From Lachnospiraceae bacterium (GTDB lineage Bacteria > Bacillota > Clostridia > Lachnospirales > Lachnospiraceae), in the NCBI GenBank assembly GCA_902363835.1, contig CABJBM010000017.1, forward strand, positions 1-64,000: a stretch of 64,000 bases of DNA, written 5' to 3'. The translations under genes and the position numbers were made by a program. Positions 17,375 through 26,519 of this stretch are shown here, piece after piece (the stretch's first letter is position 1; each line of letters starts with the position of its first letter). The notes beneath the pieces are model-generated. The model was not told the origin of the DNA. It saw nothing but the letters and a program-made list of their open reading frames with translations, and did not search any database.

Positions 17375-18388
17375 ATGAGAATTACGACGAATGCGATTTT
17401 AAGAGATTATAAGAGCAATCTTGCAACCACAATAGATAATCTGAATCTGTCCAGAACCCATGTTATGACCCAGCGCAGTTTTAACAGCGTGGCGGAAGAT
17501 CCTGCATCAGCAGCCCGCGCCTCTCAGCTTCACCGTAAATATTACAAAGTTCAGGATAACTTAAGCATGCTGACGGATATTCAGTCCCGTCAGGATGGAC
17601 AGGAAAGCGCTCTTACCCAGGTATCCAATATCATTAAGACAATCAGTGAGGATTACAACGTACAGGCCATGAGCGGCGATAAGCAGACACCGGAAACAAG
17701 ACAAACCTTTGCTTCCGCCATACGCCAATATCAAAAATCCATGGTTTTAAGCCTTAACGCTACCTACGAAGATACCTTCTTATTTGCAGGATCTGACGGA
17801 AAGAATGTTCCTTTTGAACTGTCTGCCGATAATAAAACACTTACCTACCGGGGAATCAATGTAGATGCCGCTCAGAATACTTCTGATTATGCCTCCCTTA
17901 CCAACTTATCCAATGAAAAACTTTACGTTGACTTAGGCATGGGGCTGTCTCTTGATGATGCCGGTCAGGTAGTGCCCTCCAGCGCATTTAACATCGCTCT
18001 TCCCGGCATAAAAGCAATCGGATACGGGAAAGACAAGGATGGAATGAGCAATAATGCAATTGTTTTGGCCGGTCAGCTGGCTGATGCACTGGAAGCAGAA
18101 AACTTTGATTCAGAAGCTTATGGAAAACTTATGAATAAATTTAAGGACGTAAGTTCAAACATAATGAATGGAATTACCGATCTGGGAGTTAAATCAGAAT
18201 TCCTGACCACAACAAAGGACCGGTTAGAGAATGCCGATATTTCTCTGCAGGAGCAAATGGAAAAGGTAGAAGGAATTGACACTGCAGCTGCAATTACTGA
18301 CTATATGTGGAATCAGTACGCCTATAATGCAGCTTTAAAGGTTGGAACCAGCATTCTGTCACCATCTTTTATTGATTTTATGCGATAA
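17375..18388 (+). CDS. flgL: Hook-associated protein 3, FlgL
   Basis: A 337-residue flagellin-like junction protein. The N-terminus (MRITTNAILRDYKSNL) and the SVAEDPASAARASQLHRKY segment are typical, and the C-terminal helix resembles flagellin. FlgL links FlgK to the filament and needs FlgN for export. It starts 11 bases after flgK, behind AGGAGGT. Length is close to family norms. Confidence 0.95.
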   Translation: MRITTNAILRDYKSNLATTIDNLNLSRTHVMTQRSFNSVAEDPASAARASQLHRKYYKVQDNLSMLTDIQSRQDGQESALTQVSNIIKTISEDYNVQAMSGDKQTPETRQTFASAIRQYQKSMVLSLNATYEDTFLFAGSDGKNVPFELSADNKTLTYRGINVDAAQNTSDYASLTNLSNEKLYVDLGMGLSLDDAGQVVPSSAFNIALPGIKAIGYGKDKDGMSNNAIVLAGQLADALEAENFDSEAYGKLMNKFKDVSSNIMNGITDLGVKSEFLTTTKDRLENADISLQEQMEKVEGIDTAAAITDYMWNQYAYNAALKVGTSILSPSFIDFMR

Positions 18389-18409
18389 GTATGATTGGAG
18401 GAGTCTTAT

Positions 18410-19018
18410 ATGGAACGATTGCTTAGAATAACAACCATACCTCTTAAGTATGAATTAAAAATTCAAAAAGCCAGGTTAGAATACAAGCGCTCAACTACTG
18501 AACTCCAGATCAACAGGGAAAAAGGGGACATGTCTATCGAGAGCCATCCCACTAATCTGCGAATTGACACTTATCATGCGCGTAATTCTGTTTGTCCAAC
18601 CACTATGGAGAGCGTTCGTCAGTCCGCCTCTTACGGAAAGGCTGCCGCATCAGAAGCTACCGCAAACTATGCAGAGGAGGGTGCGCTATTGTTAGATCCC
18701 AGAATTTCCAACCCGCTTGACCAGATTATCAGCCAGCGTGCTCAAATGCCCACAGGGGAATTTGGCTTACAATTTCTTCCTACCACAGGCCCTGATATTG
18801 AGTGGTCTGATCCTGATTTAAATATTAAATATCAAATGGATAAGCTGAGTTTTGATTTGAAAGTTGCAAATGGGGATTTTGAATTTATTCCAGGCAAGAT
18901 TGAGTTATCAATCACTCAAATGCCTGACGTGCAAATTGAATATATCGGCAAGCCGATTTATGTTCCCCCCAGTGCTGCTAATTTTTTTAACCACACACCG
19001 GTAGATGTGCTTGCTTAA
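18410..19018 (+). CDS. yviE: DUF6470 family protein (YviE-like)
   Basis: About 202 residues, similar to YviE of B. subtilis, which occupies the same place between flgL and fliW. The sequence has a mixed N-terminal helical part with basic residues and a C-terminal part rich in short beta strands (IEWSDPDLNIKYQMDKLSFDL, PDVQIEYIGKPIYVPP). Molecular function is not established. The start is the ATG at 18410 behind TTGGAGGAG; an in-frame ATG at 18395 has no such site. Identification rests on context and general similarity. Confidence 0.8.
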   Translation: MERLLRITTIPLKYELKIQKARLEYKRSTTELQINREKGDMSIESHPTNLRIDTYHARNSVCPTTMESVRQSASYGKAAASEATANYAEEGALLLDPRISNPLDQIISQRAQMPTGEFGLQFLPTTGPDIEWSDPDLNIKYQMDKLSFDLKVANGDFEFIPGKIELSITQMPDVQIEYIGKPIYVPPSAANFFNHTPVDVLA

Positions 19019-19040
19019 TCCTATACTCTGGGAGGTATTT

Positions 19041-19487
19041 ATGGAAATCCAAACACAATATTTCGGAACTATTTCCTGTTCCGAACAAGAATTGATACAC
19101 TTTTCCGATGGATTATTTGGTTTTACCCATTTGAAGAATTATGTTCCACTAGCCTTTCAGGAAAACAGCGATGCTTTCATTTGTCTTCAATCGGTAGAGG
19201 ATTTCAGCGTATCCTTTATCCTCATGAATCCATTCCAGTTATATGCCGATTATGCCCCTTCCTTATCGGAGGAGGACAAAAAGCTTTTAGACGTATCTCA
19301 AGGGGAGGATTCAGTATCTTACTATGTTATATGCGTCATCCATGATTCCATGGATCACAGCACCGTAAACTTAAAATGTCCTATTGCTGTAAATGTTGAA
19401 AATCGTGAAGCCAGACAGGTGATCCTGGATAACCCACTGTATCAGTTTCGACATCTGATTAAAGATTTCGTAAAAAAGGGGGATTAG
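19041..19487 (+). CDS. fliW: Flagellar assembly factor FliW
   Basis: A protein of about 148 residues of the FliW family. FliW binds flagellin, and when free it binds CsrA and relieves CsrA repression of flagellin translation. Visible family segments are [16 protein letters not shown] and [12 protein letters not shown] with [15 protein letters not shown] near the end. The start is the ATG at 19041, with GGGAGGT upstream; upstream in-frame starts overlap yviE. The gene is adjacent to csrA, its protein partner. Confidence 0.95.
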   Translation: MEIQTQYFGTISCSEQELIHFSDGLFGFTHLKNYVPLAFQENSDAFICLQSVEDFSVSFILMNPFQLYADYAPSLSEEDKKLLDVSQGEDSVSYYVICVIHDSMDHSTVNLKCPIAVNVENREARQVILDNPLYQFRHLIKDFVKKGD

Positions 19488-19488
19488 G

Positions 19489-19740
19489 ATGCTTATACTT
19501 CAAAGAAAAAAGGAGCAGTCACTCACCATTGGAGACAATATCTGCATAACCGTTCTGGATATTGGAAACGATTGGGTAAAGCTGGCCATTGATGCGCCAA
19601 GAGACGTATCAATCCTGCGCACGGAGTTAATAGAAGCGGCCTCTGCAAATCAGGAGGCAGCCTCCGTTCCCCTCAGTGCCGGGTCAATATCCAAAATCAA
19701 AGATTTAATCAACGAACATAAAAACAGCGGAAATACCTGA
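19489..19740 (+). CDS. csrA: Carbon storage/translational regulator CsrA
   Basis: An 83-residue CsrA with the usual beta-strand core ([18 protein letters not shown]) and the RNA-binding region around ILRTEL. It is slightly longer than the 60-75 residues usual in the family, the extra being a C-terminal helix ([12 protein letters not shown]) as in Firmicutes homologues. It represses translation by covering GGA sites near the ribosome site, classically of flagellin mRNA. The last codons form the left arm of the shared terminator. Confidence 0.95.
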   Translation: MLILQRKKEQSLTIGDNICITVLDIGNDWVKLAIDAPRDVSILRTELIEAASANQEAASVPLSAGSISKIKDLINEHKNSGNT

Positions 19741-19765
19741 TTTACTTCGGTATTTCCGCTGTTTT
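19721..19765. terminator. Bidirectional terminator spanning both convergent stop codons
   Basis: AAAACAGCGGAAATACC (19721-19737) pairs perfectly over 17 bases with 19749-19765, leaving an 11-base loop, with A and T tracts on both sides. The loop contains the stop codons of csrA (+) and of the convergent gene (-). Confidence 0.9.
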
Positions 19766-20983
19766 ATTCTTCATCTGTTCCCTATCCGCTTTGTCCAAAG
19801 GTTGATCAGCCATATGCTCCATTTCTTTTTCCTGCTTCTTCAGCTTTTTATTTTTTATCCGGGAATCAAGGCTCTTAAAAAAAGGAATGGATCTTACGGC
19901 ATACCGCCCAAGGCGCAGGACCCAGAAAAGCGGCAGAAGAACCCCTCTTTTTCCCAGTGACGGGTAGATGGTTTCCATGTATCTTTTGTCAGGAAACAGC
20001 CATTTCATTACTTTTTTAATATTTTCTGACCTTCTGTCTCTGGCATAACAGTCTGCAACTGTTTTAATCAACGGAAGAAATTGGGAACTGATCTCCCGTC
20101 CATCTGATCCCTTGGTGAAAATATAAGACTCCATGGCTTCATAAATCTCTGTATTTTCAATACCCGCTCCTGTACCAAACCAACGGAGTATAAGGTATTC
20201 AAGCTTCTCAGCAAATTCTGCGATCTTAAGTTTTTTTAATTTTTCATATATATATGGCCAGGAAAAAACTTCCGCATTTTTTTTGTAAAACACCCAAAAA
20301 TCCATGATCTGATTCAAGCTGATTTCTCCCCTGGCATAGGAATCTGTCAACCGGCTCATGAGAAAGAGATACTGGTCATCAGGAGTGATTTCCCTTACGT
20401 GCTTGAAGCCTTTTCTTCGTGGTACCCCCGCCAGCAGGCTCTTAAAATACTTTCGCATGGGCCTGCTGAAAAACATGCTTTGATTATAACATAAGACCCT
20501 GATCCCAGGAATCCGGTAGTATAAACTTCCACGCTCCTCTATCTGGCGTTCCTCAAAATCCACATCCTCCAGCATCTTTCTGATTAACCACCCATTTTTT
20601 TTATCCGTACCAATCTCAATGAATCTTCTGCAGCACATTTCTTCAATGGGATAGCATTTTACAATATCAGAATATCTTAAAACAAAACAGTTGATCTTAT
20701 TTCGTTCCAAAAGGGACAGCACCTGCTTTTCCCCTATTCTCAACCGTTCAGTTCGGTGAACTGCTTCCAGGTATTTATCAAAAAAGCGCTGACGTATGGC
20801 CTGAGGAATGCTTTCATTCAACCCCATGATTCCATAATAAACGGCATGAGCCACATTATGATAATCGGCCAGGCGAAACATCTTTTCCCAATCCGGCTGA
20901 CGCAGCATCTCAGGATAAGGCTTTTGATTCAATATCGCTGACAGTAATGTTATTAAATACCGTTCTTCATATCCTTTACTCAT
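19742..20983 (-). CDS. Nucleotidyltransferase-like protein (PF14907-like, degenerate)
   Basis: A 413-residue protein whose layout resembles the uncharacterised nucleotidyltransferase family (NTP_transf_5): helical N-terminus, a central segment where the family shows a lysine-glycine motif, then R...DID. Here that region reads CFVLRYSDIVKCYP followed by CCRRFIEIGT, so the acidic DxD pair expected for metal binding is not intact. A basic C-terminal tail ends the protein (KNKKLKKQEKEMEH). Catalytic activity is doubtful. It is transcribed against csrA and shares its terminator. Family members often accompany surface-polysaccharide genes. The assignment is tentative. Confidence 0.45.
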   Translation of the reverse strand: MSKGYEERYLITLLSAILNQKPYPEMLRQPDWEKMFRLADYHNVAHAVYYGIMGLNESIPQAIRQRFFDKYLEAVHRTERLRIGEKQVLSLLERNKINCFVLRYSDIVKCYPIEEMCCRRFIEIGTDKKNGWLIRKMLEDVDFEERQIEERGSLYYRIPGIRVLCYNQSMFFSRPMRKYFKSLLAGVPRRKGFKHVREITPDDQYLFLMSRLTDSYARGEISLNQIMDFWVFYKKNAEVFSWPYIYEKLKKLKIAEFAEKLEYLILRWFGTGAGIENTEIYEAMESYIFTKGSDGREISSQFLPLIKTVADCYARDRRSENIKKVMKWLFPDKRYMETIYPSLGKRGVLLPLFWVLRLGRYAVRSIPFFKSLDSRIKNKKLKKQEKEMEHMADQPLDKADREQMKNKTAEIPK

Positions 20984-21150
20984 TCATTTTTCCATCCTCA
21001 ACCAACCGGCCAGATCATGCTGCCGGCAATTCAATATCTATTTATTTTATATATCGGTTTTTTTATAATAATCTTAACTTTACCGGATGTTCGTTCGATA
21101 ACTATTGTAGACATGAAACTAATATCTTTATTACAGAAAAGGTAAATTAA

Positions 21151-21876
21151 GTGAGCAGAATGTATTCTATCCTATTTAAAACCCTATTCTTAGCCGTTGT
21201 TCCGTTTACCACGTTTTTTTCAACCAACGGTCAAATCAGCGGAGAGGCTGCCGCTATTTCTTATGTACCCGCAGAGATAAACTCCGAGCCTGCCGCAGAC
21301 GAAATTCCTCAGGAAGGGAAATACGATGTCATGCTTGACAGTGCATGCGGCCCGCTTACGTATTATAACCAACGGGATACCAGATGGGGTGACTTTCTCT
21401 ATGGGGGAAAAGATCCTCTTTCCACTTATGGCTGCGGGCCTACGGTCATGGCCATGCTGATCACCAGCCTTACCGGCAACCAGGTTCTCCCAACTGACGT
21501 AGCCACTTGGGCCGCCCAGAACAACAGCTGGTGCCCCGGCGAAGGTTCCTACCACAGGTTAATCGCTGACAGCGCTTCCGCCTATGGACTTAGAGCCACA
21601 CCTCTGAAAGATTATACTGCCCAGGGACTGCAGAATGCTTTGGATTCCGGACATCTGGTCGTTGCTCTCATGAAAAAAGGCCATTTTACCCAGCAGGGGC
21701 ATTTTATTATAATTACCCGCTCAATGGGGGAAGGAAAGTTTCGGATCGCTGACCCTAATAATTACGATAACACAAAATTTGACTGGGATTCTTCTTTGAT
21801 TTTCCAAGAATTAAATTACCGGTCTGGGAACGGGGGGCCTTTGTGGATTATCAGCCTCCCGGATTCCCCTTATTAA
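21151..21876 (+). CDS. Secreted C39-like cysteine peptidase
   Basis: A 241-residue exported protein with a hydrophobic signal segment at 8-23 and a Peptidase_C39_2-type papain-fold domain from about 68. Likely active residues are C95 (STYGCGPTVMAM) and H184 (QQGHFIIITR), with the third position near DPNNYD. The likely start is GTG at 21151, 8 bases after AAAAGG, although ATG at 21160 is possible. Related domains cleave peptidoglycan peptides or surface proteins. Its 3' end overlaps the convergent FliT-like gene by 4 bases. A weak sigma-28-like box (TTCGATAA) lies upstream, hinting at coregulation with motility. Confidence 0.75.
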   Translation: MSRMYSILFKTLFLAVVPFTTFFSTNGQISGEAAAISYVPAEINSEPAADEIPQEGKYDVMLDSACGPLTYYNQRDTRWGDFLYGGKDPLSTYGCGPTVMAMLITSLTGNQVLPTDVATWAAQNNSWCPGEGSYHRLIADSASAYGLRATPLKDYTAQGLQNALDSGHLVVALMKKGHFTQQGHFIIITRSMGEGKFRIADPNNYDNTKFDWDSSLIFQELNYRSGNGGPLWIISLPDSPY

Positions 21877-22271
21877 AGGTTGTAGTAAGAATCTTTTCCG
21901 GCCAGGCGGGTGCTGATATGACGGTCCATCTCAATCACCCGTTTCAGTACCAATTGTAAGCTCTTTCCTCTTTCCACAAGCTTCCCGGCCACAGGGCCGG
22001 CAGACTTATGGTCATCATTTCCTCTCAGCCAATCCCTGACCTGGTCTGCTTCCGAAGAAGGCAGGGCTGACACAAGGCATTTTATGTTTCTTTCATGAAT
22101 ATCTGCTTTATACATTTCCTCCTGGCGCATTCCCAGAAGGAGCTGAACTGAAGTTCGGTCATTTCGGGATAAGGCTTCCCCAATTTCCTGAGTAATGCGC
22201 TGAATTTCCACAATACATTGATATTTGCCTTGCATTTCTTTTAGAATCTCAATCAGCATTGAATCGTCCAT
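21873..22271 (-). CDS. FliT-like flagellar export chaperone
   Basis: A helical protein of about 132 residues following fliS, where fliT is usually found. The sequence is amphipathic helix with no other motif, as in FliT/FlgN chaperones, which bind the cap protein FliD. The start is the ATG at 22271 with GGGGGA upstream; a GTG at 22289 is less likely. Between it and fliS lies a hairpin with a T-tract, which should reduce its expression relative to fliD-fliS. Identity is by position and composition. Confidence 0.6.
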   Translation of the reverse strand: MDDSMLIEILKEMQGKYQCIVEIQRITQEIGEALSRNDRTSVQLLLGMRQEEMYKADIHERNIKCLVSALPSSEADQVRDWLRGNDDHKSAGPVAGKLVERGKSLQLVLKRVIEMDRHISTRLAGKDSYYNL

Positions 22272-22295
22272 GTCATCCCCCAATTCCACATACTT

Positions 22296-22341
22296 AAAAA
22301 TTAAAACGGCCTGGGAGGAATGCTTCCTCCCCTCCAGGCCG
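22296..22341 (-). terminator. Terminator/attenuator between fliS and the FliT-like gene
   Basis: On the minus strand CGGCCTGG...GGAGGAA pairs with TTCCTCC...CAGGCCG (22341-22307) with a short bulge, followed by TTTTAATTTTT (22306-22296). It sits 25 bases before the next start, so readthrough would be needed. Confidence 0.75.
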
Positions 22342-22346
22342 GATTG

Positions 22347-22715
22347 TTAACTGTTTAACCGCTGAGCCTCTTTAAAAGCATCACGCAAATCAATAATCAA
22401 GGGCCTGACCTCTTCGATCACATCCGAATTTCTTCCAGCCCTTATCCGGCTAAACTCATACAGAAAAAAATCATACATCCGTCTTAGTTCAGCACTGATC
22501 TCATAATTATAATTCAAGGTATCCTTTAAATAAGTGACAATATCCACCGCCCGCTGAACAGACTGTTCGAAAAGTTCATAATCTTCCTTTTCCAATGCAA
22601 GCTCTGCCCGAGTCAGGCGTTTAAGTAATTCATCATAGAGAAGATTAAGCATTTCCCCTGGAGTCATTGTATTAACTGTCTGTTCTTTATAATGCTGGTA
22701 TCCGTATGAAGCCAT
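22347..22715 (-). CDS. fliS: Flagellin export chaperone FliS
   Basis: A 122-residue FliS with the family N-terminus (YGYQHYKEQTVNTMTPGEML) and four-helix layout including LLYDELLKRLTRAE. FliS binds the C-terminus of flagellin, stops premature polymerisation and brings it to the export gate. It follows fliD by 18 bases. The flagellin gene itself is not in the window. Confidence 0.95.
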   Translation of the reverse strand: MASYGYQHYKEQTVNTMTPGEMLNLLYDELLKRLTRAELALEKEDYELFEQSVQRAVDIVTYLKDTLNYNYEISAELRRMYDFFLYEFSRIRAGRNSDVIEEVRPLIIDLRDAFKEAQRLNS

Positions 22716-22733
22716 GATCTACACCGCCATTTC

Positions 22734-25580
22734 TTATGAACCGATTGAGCTCAGCCAGCTGCTTTGGGAATTCATTTGTGAAATCAATGATTCCAAAGTA
22801 GTGAACTGCTTCACATATCGGTCTGTTTCTGTTGCTAACTGATCTTGCAAACGGTCTATGTAATCGGTAATGCTGTTAATACTCTTTTGAAGATAATTGG
22901 ATATAATGCTGGTAGGCGCATAAATGGAGCCGGCCTTTTCAATCAATATACCCTTGGTAGCACCTGTGGTGGCAGCATACTTATCAGTAATTGAAGTAAG
23001 ACGAGCCATAACTCCGCCCTTTTCCCCTGTAGTGGTATCTGCAGTCTTGGTAAATAATTTTTGTAAATCTTCTGCATTGGATTCAAGAGCTGCGCGGAAC
23101 TTTGTTTCATCAAATACCAGTTTTCCGTTATCTTCATAATTGGTGCTTGTGGAGATCCCGAAAGACTCCAGCATGGCTTTATCTTCAGAACCACTTTCAA
23201 AAATGAAACGCATACTGTCGGAAAGGCCTCTTAAATCAGAGTCATTGAAAAGCATTCCTGCCTTTGCCTTTTCTTCCCATTTGGTAATCTGATCTTCTGT
23301 CATTTCCTTTTTCTGTTCATCTGTCAGAGGCTCATAACTCCTGTTTGGTTTTGTAGTAACCTCAGTATTTACTAATTTAATGATTTCATTGTAGTCTTTG
23401 ATCATATCGGATATGGCAGATACGATCTTATCAGAGTCGGTTTTGGCATTGAATTTGACAGAATTCGCAGCATCCTGGGAATAGAAGCCGCCGGAGGCTT
23501 TTACAAGCGTCCCGTTCTCTGTCTTTACATACTCACCGTCACCAGCCTCTGTTCCCTCCTTGGTATAACGCTTTGTAGTATCGTCAACCTTTAAATAACT
23601 CCCGTCATCTGCTTTTACATATGTTCCGTTTGTGTCGTCCTTTTTATATCCAAAAGTACCGTTTACAGTAATATTTAATCCATCCAGATCAAAGGAATTG
23701 CTGCCCCGCACCAGGTCAACAACCTCATCAGAGCCTGCATATTTCACTCCAATAACAGCATCCTGACCTTTAGTAACGGTATAATCCACATCTTTTTCTC
23801 CAAACAAGAGCGCTGCATCACTGCCGCCTAAATCTATAGCTCCAGCGGCTCCGCCTGCCGTAGATATAATGGAAAACTTGTCTGCATTCATCATATAACT
23901 CATGGTGACTCCCGCATCGGAAGAGTTCACCTTACTGATCATATCATTAAGAGTACTGTTGTAGGAAAGCCCCTTAATATCAACTCCATTAATCGTAAGT
24001 TTCAGCTCTCTGTCGCTCACGTAAGTTCCCATAGCCGTCTTCAAGTCGCCGGCTGTTGCAGCACCCTCTGCCTCAAAATGATCAATTGCCTCATACACAC
24101 TGCTTAAAACCGTGTCCGATAATTGAGAATAGTTAGATGAAATCAACTTCTTTAATGCAGCCGCATCTGTTCCATCTGTAACTTTACTTCCAAGTTTATC
24201 GATCAACTCCAATGCCTTTACTGATCCTGAAAAATAAGTGGTTTCGTAATCATCTAATTTGGATCCAAGTCCAGCTGCAATTCCCTTTAATCCGGAATCT
24301 ATAAGAGAAGCAGAAAGATTTAAACGATTTGACTCCCCATACTCTACTTTTAAAGCTCCTGTTTTGCCAATTACTCCTGTATCAGCGGAGGATATGGACA
24401 ATATGGAGGAATTATCAGCTGTATTGGTGGCAGGATTCATGGTTTCAAATTTCAACTGATAACCGCCGTTTTCCGCCTGAACTCCAACCTTAATTCTGCC
24501 TGTTCCAAACGCCTTATCCAGCTTCTTTTCCAGATCAGCTGCAATGGCCTCTAAAGATGTTTTATCATCACTGCCAATCATTCCCTGTATCTCAGCCGCA
24601 CTGCCAAATTGTATGGATTTAGTGGTTCCATTATAAGTAAAGCTGATATTTTTTCCTCCTACCCGATCTGCAAAAGACTTAGATTCAAAAAAATTCTGCG
24701 TCCTGCCCATCAGTTCAGGTGATAAGCCTGAGGGAGCGATAGTCTTATCATCTTCAGTCAAGCTGTCGAAATCCTCTATACCAAGAGCTTTCAGCGCCGC
24801 TGTACTTCCTCCTGCAAGCTGGATGGTATTCCCGGCTTTGTCAGTTGATTTAAAATTCAGTTTAAAGGCAGTACCCAGCGGGTCGTCTTTTGATAACGCC
24901 TGATCTGGATCTGAGGGATTATTCGCCTCCACCTTAATCACATCCGCCAATGTCATTCCGTCTCCAATGGAAACATTCTTAAGAGCTCTGGTGATGGATT
25001 CCTGAGCTTTCACACCGTTGGAATAATCATAGGTAAAGCCGTCTTTTGTCGTACCGCTGCTCAAGGAAATGCTATAGGTTTTATTGCCATATTTAAAGGA
25101 AAGGCTCTGCCCTTCCAGAGTGCTGACATCCTCTGTTCCTAAGTTAATACTGCCTGTTGCAAGCAGCTGATCAGATACTGCTCCAATGGAGGACATACTG
25201 GCATCCTTTGCCAATTGCTTCACATCAACAATGGACATGGAATCCGCAAGGGAAGAGCTTCCTGATACGCTGATATACTTACTGTTTTCCCCAATTGCCG
25301 TAATGCTGCTTTTTGCCCAAAAGCTGGGACTGGAAATGTTGGTGGACTGGTTGACATATGATGTATACTTCTGTGCAAACTCCACAAGCTTGGTGCTGAT
25401 CGAGCGATAAGCCTCCTGCTTCCATAAGTAAGTCTGCTGCTGCTTTTGCTGCTTTGCAATCTTAGCCCTTGTGGCAGTGGTCATTCCCTGAATCAGAGTA
25501 TCCCTGTCCAGGCCGCTGACAAGGCCGCCGTAACCCCGGATAGAAGAGACGCTGCTAATGCTGCTTGAAATCGATGCCAT
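22734..25580 (-). CDS. fliD: Filament cap protein FliD, unusually long
   Basis: About 948 residues against the usual 450-650. The N-terminal family signature is clear (GLVSGLDRDTLIQGM) and the C-terminal coiled coil (SIYAPTSIISNYLQKSINSI) is typical. The extra length is in the surface-exposed middle domains. These include a short repetitive stretch with three copies of a YVKxxxGxxxK-like motif (GTYVKADDGSYLKV, GEYVKTENGTLVKASGG). FliD caps the filament and folds incoming flagellin; exposed domains often adhere or carry antigens. The start is the ATG at 25580 behind AAAGGAG. Confidence 0.93.
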   Translation of the reverse strand: MASISSSISSVSSIRGYGGLVSGLDRDTLIQGMTTATRAKIAKQQKQQQTYLWKQEAYRSISTKLVEFAQKYTSYVNQSTNISSPSFWAKSSITAIGENSKYISVSGSSSLADSMSIVDVKQLAKDASMSSIGAVSDQLLATGSINLGTEDVSTLEGQSLSFKYGNKTYSISLSSGTTKDGFTYDYSNGVKAQESITRALKNVSIGDGMTLADVIKVEANNPSDPDQALSKDDPLGTAFKLNFKSTDKAGNTIQLAGGSTAALKALGIEDFDSLTEDDKTIAPSGLSPELMGRTQNFFESKSFADRVGGKNISFTYNGTTKSIQFGSAAEIQGMIGSDDKTSLEAIAADLEKKLDKAFGTGRIKVGVQAENGGYQLKFETMNPATNTADNSSILSISSADTGVIGKTGALKVEYGESNRLNLSASLIDSGLKGIAAGLGSKLDDYETTYFSGSVKALELIDKLGSKVTDGTDAAALKKLISSNYSQLSDTVLSSVYEAIDHFEAEGAATAGDLKTAMGTYVSDRELKLTINGVDIKGLSYNSTLNDMISKVNSSDAGVTMSYMMNADKFSIISTAGGAAGAIDLGGSDAALLFGEKDVDYTVTKGQDAVIGVKYAGSDEVVDLVRGSNSFDLDGLNITVNGTFGYKKDDTNGTYVKADDGSYLKVDDTTKRYTKEGTEAGDGEYVKTENGTLVKASGGFYSQDAANSVKFNAKTDSDKIVSAISDMIKDYNEIIKLVNTEVTTKPNRSYEPLTDEQKKEMTEDQITKWEEKAKAGMLFNDSDLRGLSDSMRFIFESGSEDKAMLESFGISTSTNYEDNGKLVFDETKFRAALESNAEDLQKLFTKTADTTTGEKGGVMARLTSITDKYAATTGATKGILIEKAGSIYAPTSIISNYLQKSINSITDYIDRLQDQLATETDRYVKQFTTLESLISQMNSQSSWLSSIGS

Positions 25581-25658
25581 ATAGAACTCCTTTCTAAATA
25601 TGTACACAGACCAATTTTCGTCAAAAATCGGTTTTTTTATTGTTTTCGCTATACTTAT

Positions 25659-25685
25659 TTATCGACATATTGTATACTTAAGATA
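25659..25685 (-). promoter_or_regulatory. Possible sigma-28 promoter of fliD-fliS
   Basis: On the minus strand GTCGATAA (25666-25659) is one base off the SigD -10 consensus; the -35 (TATC, 15-base spacer) is weak. It lies about 80 bases before the fliD start, in the divergent gap with the ParA-like gene. Confidence 0.3.
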
Positions 25686-25722
25686 ATAGTATTATCTCAA
25701 TTTATGAATGGAGGAAACGAAG

Positions 25723-26496
25723 TTGTCAACTGTAATTGCTATCACAAATCAAAAAGGCGGCGTAGGCAAAACCACCACTTCCTGCTCCCTTGCCTGCGGT
25801 CTGGCCATGAATCATAAAAGAGTTCTGGCAGTGGACTTGGATCCGCAGGGTAATTTAGGCTTCAGCCTTGGACTTGAAATCGAATCCTGCGCTACCATAT
25901 ACGAAGTCCTAAAAGGAACCGCTACCCTTCAGGAGGCAATCCGGTCTTCAAAATACTGTGATGTAATATCTTCCAACATTCTCCTAAGCAGCGCAGAGCT
26001 GGAATTTTCAGGGAAGCAGAGAGAATGCATGCTGAAAAACATCCTTTCAACTGTTGCCGGTTATTATGATTACATTATTATTGATACTCCTCCTGCACTG
26101 AACATCCTCACCGTCAATGCATATGCGGCGGCAGATTATTTAATAATTCCCATGGTTCCGGAAATTTTAAGCCTGTTAGGGGTTTCCCAGATCAAGGAGA
26201 CGATCAATACGGTCCGCTCCTCCGTAAATCCGGATCTGGTCGTTCTTGGAATCCTGCTTAACAAATATAACCCCAGAACACTTCTTTCAAGAGAAGTAAA
26301 GGAGATGGCACAAAACATTGCAGCCCAGATCGGCACTGCCGTATTCAACACCCATATCCGGTCCAGTGTCTCCGTTGCGGAAGCACCTGCTCAGGGAGAA
26401 AGCCTTCTGGATTATGCGCCCCGTTCCAATCCTGCCTTAGACTATAAGGCACTGGTTGCGGAAGTGTTAGAACGGATTAAACAGCGCAAGAATTAA
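25723..26496 (+). CDS. ParA/Soj-type ATPase
   Basis: A ParA-type deviant Walker ATPase of about 257 residues. Motifs: KGGVGKTTT (11-19) with the signature lysine, DLDPQGN, YDYIIIDTPPAL and a C-terminal basic helix. ParA proteins bind DNA or membrane in the ATP form and position cargo such as plasmids, chromosomes, flagella or chemosensory arrays. I place the start at TTG 25723, because GGAGG lies 8 bases before it while the ATG at 25708 has no site. It is of Soj type (NQKGGVGKTTT, DLDPQG), not FlhG/MinD type. The partner gene follows 23 bases later. Confidence 0.9.
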   Translation: MSTVIAITNQKGGVGKTTTSCSLACGLAMNHKRVLAVDLDPQGNLGFSLGLEIESCATIYEVLKGTATLQEAIRSSKYCDVISSNILLSSAELEFSGKQRECMLKNILSTVAGYYDYIIIDTPPALNILTVNAYAAADYLIIPMVPEILSLLGVSQIKETINTVRSSVNPDLVVLGILLNKYNPRTLLSREVKEMAQNIAAQIGTAVFNTHIRSSVSVAEAPAQGESLLDYAPRSNPALDYKALVAEVLERIKQRKN

Positions 26497-26519
26497 TGAC
26501 CTGGAGAGGAGCTTAAGCA

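Noticed and set aside
25723..26496. Reading the ParA-type gene as flhG
   Set aside because: The motifs NQKGGVGKTTT and DLDPQGN are of the Soj/ParA type, there is no adjacent flhF, and the gene is outside the flhA-sigD interval.
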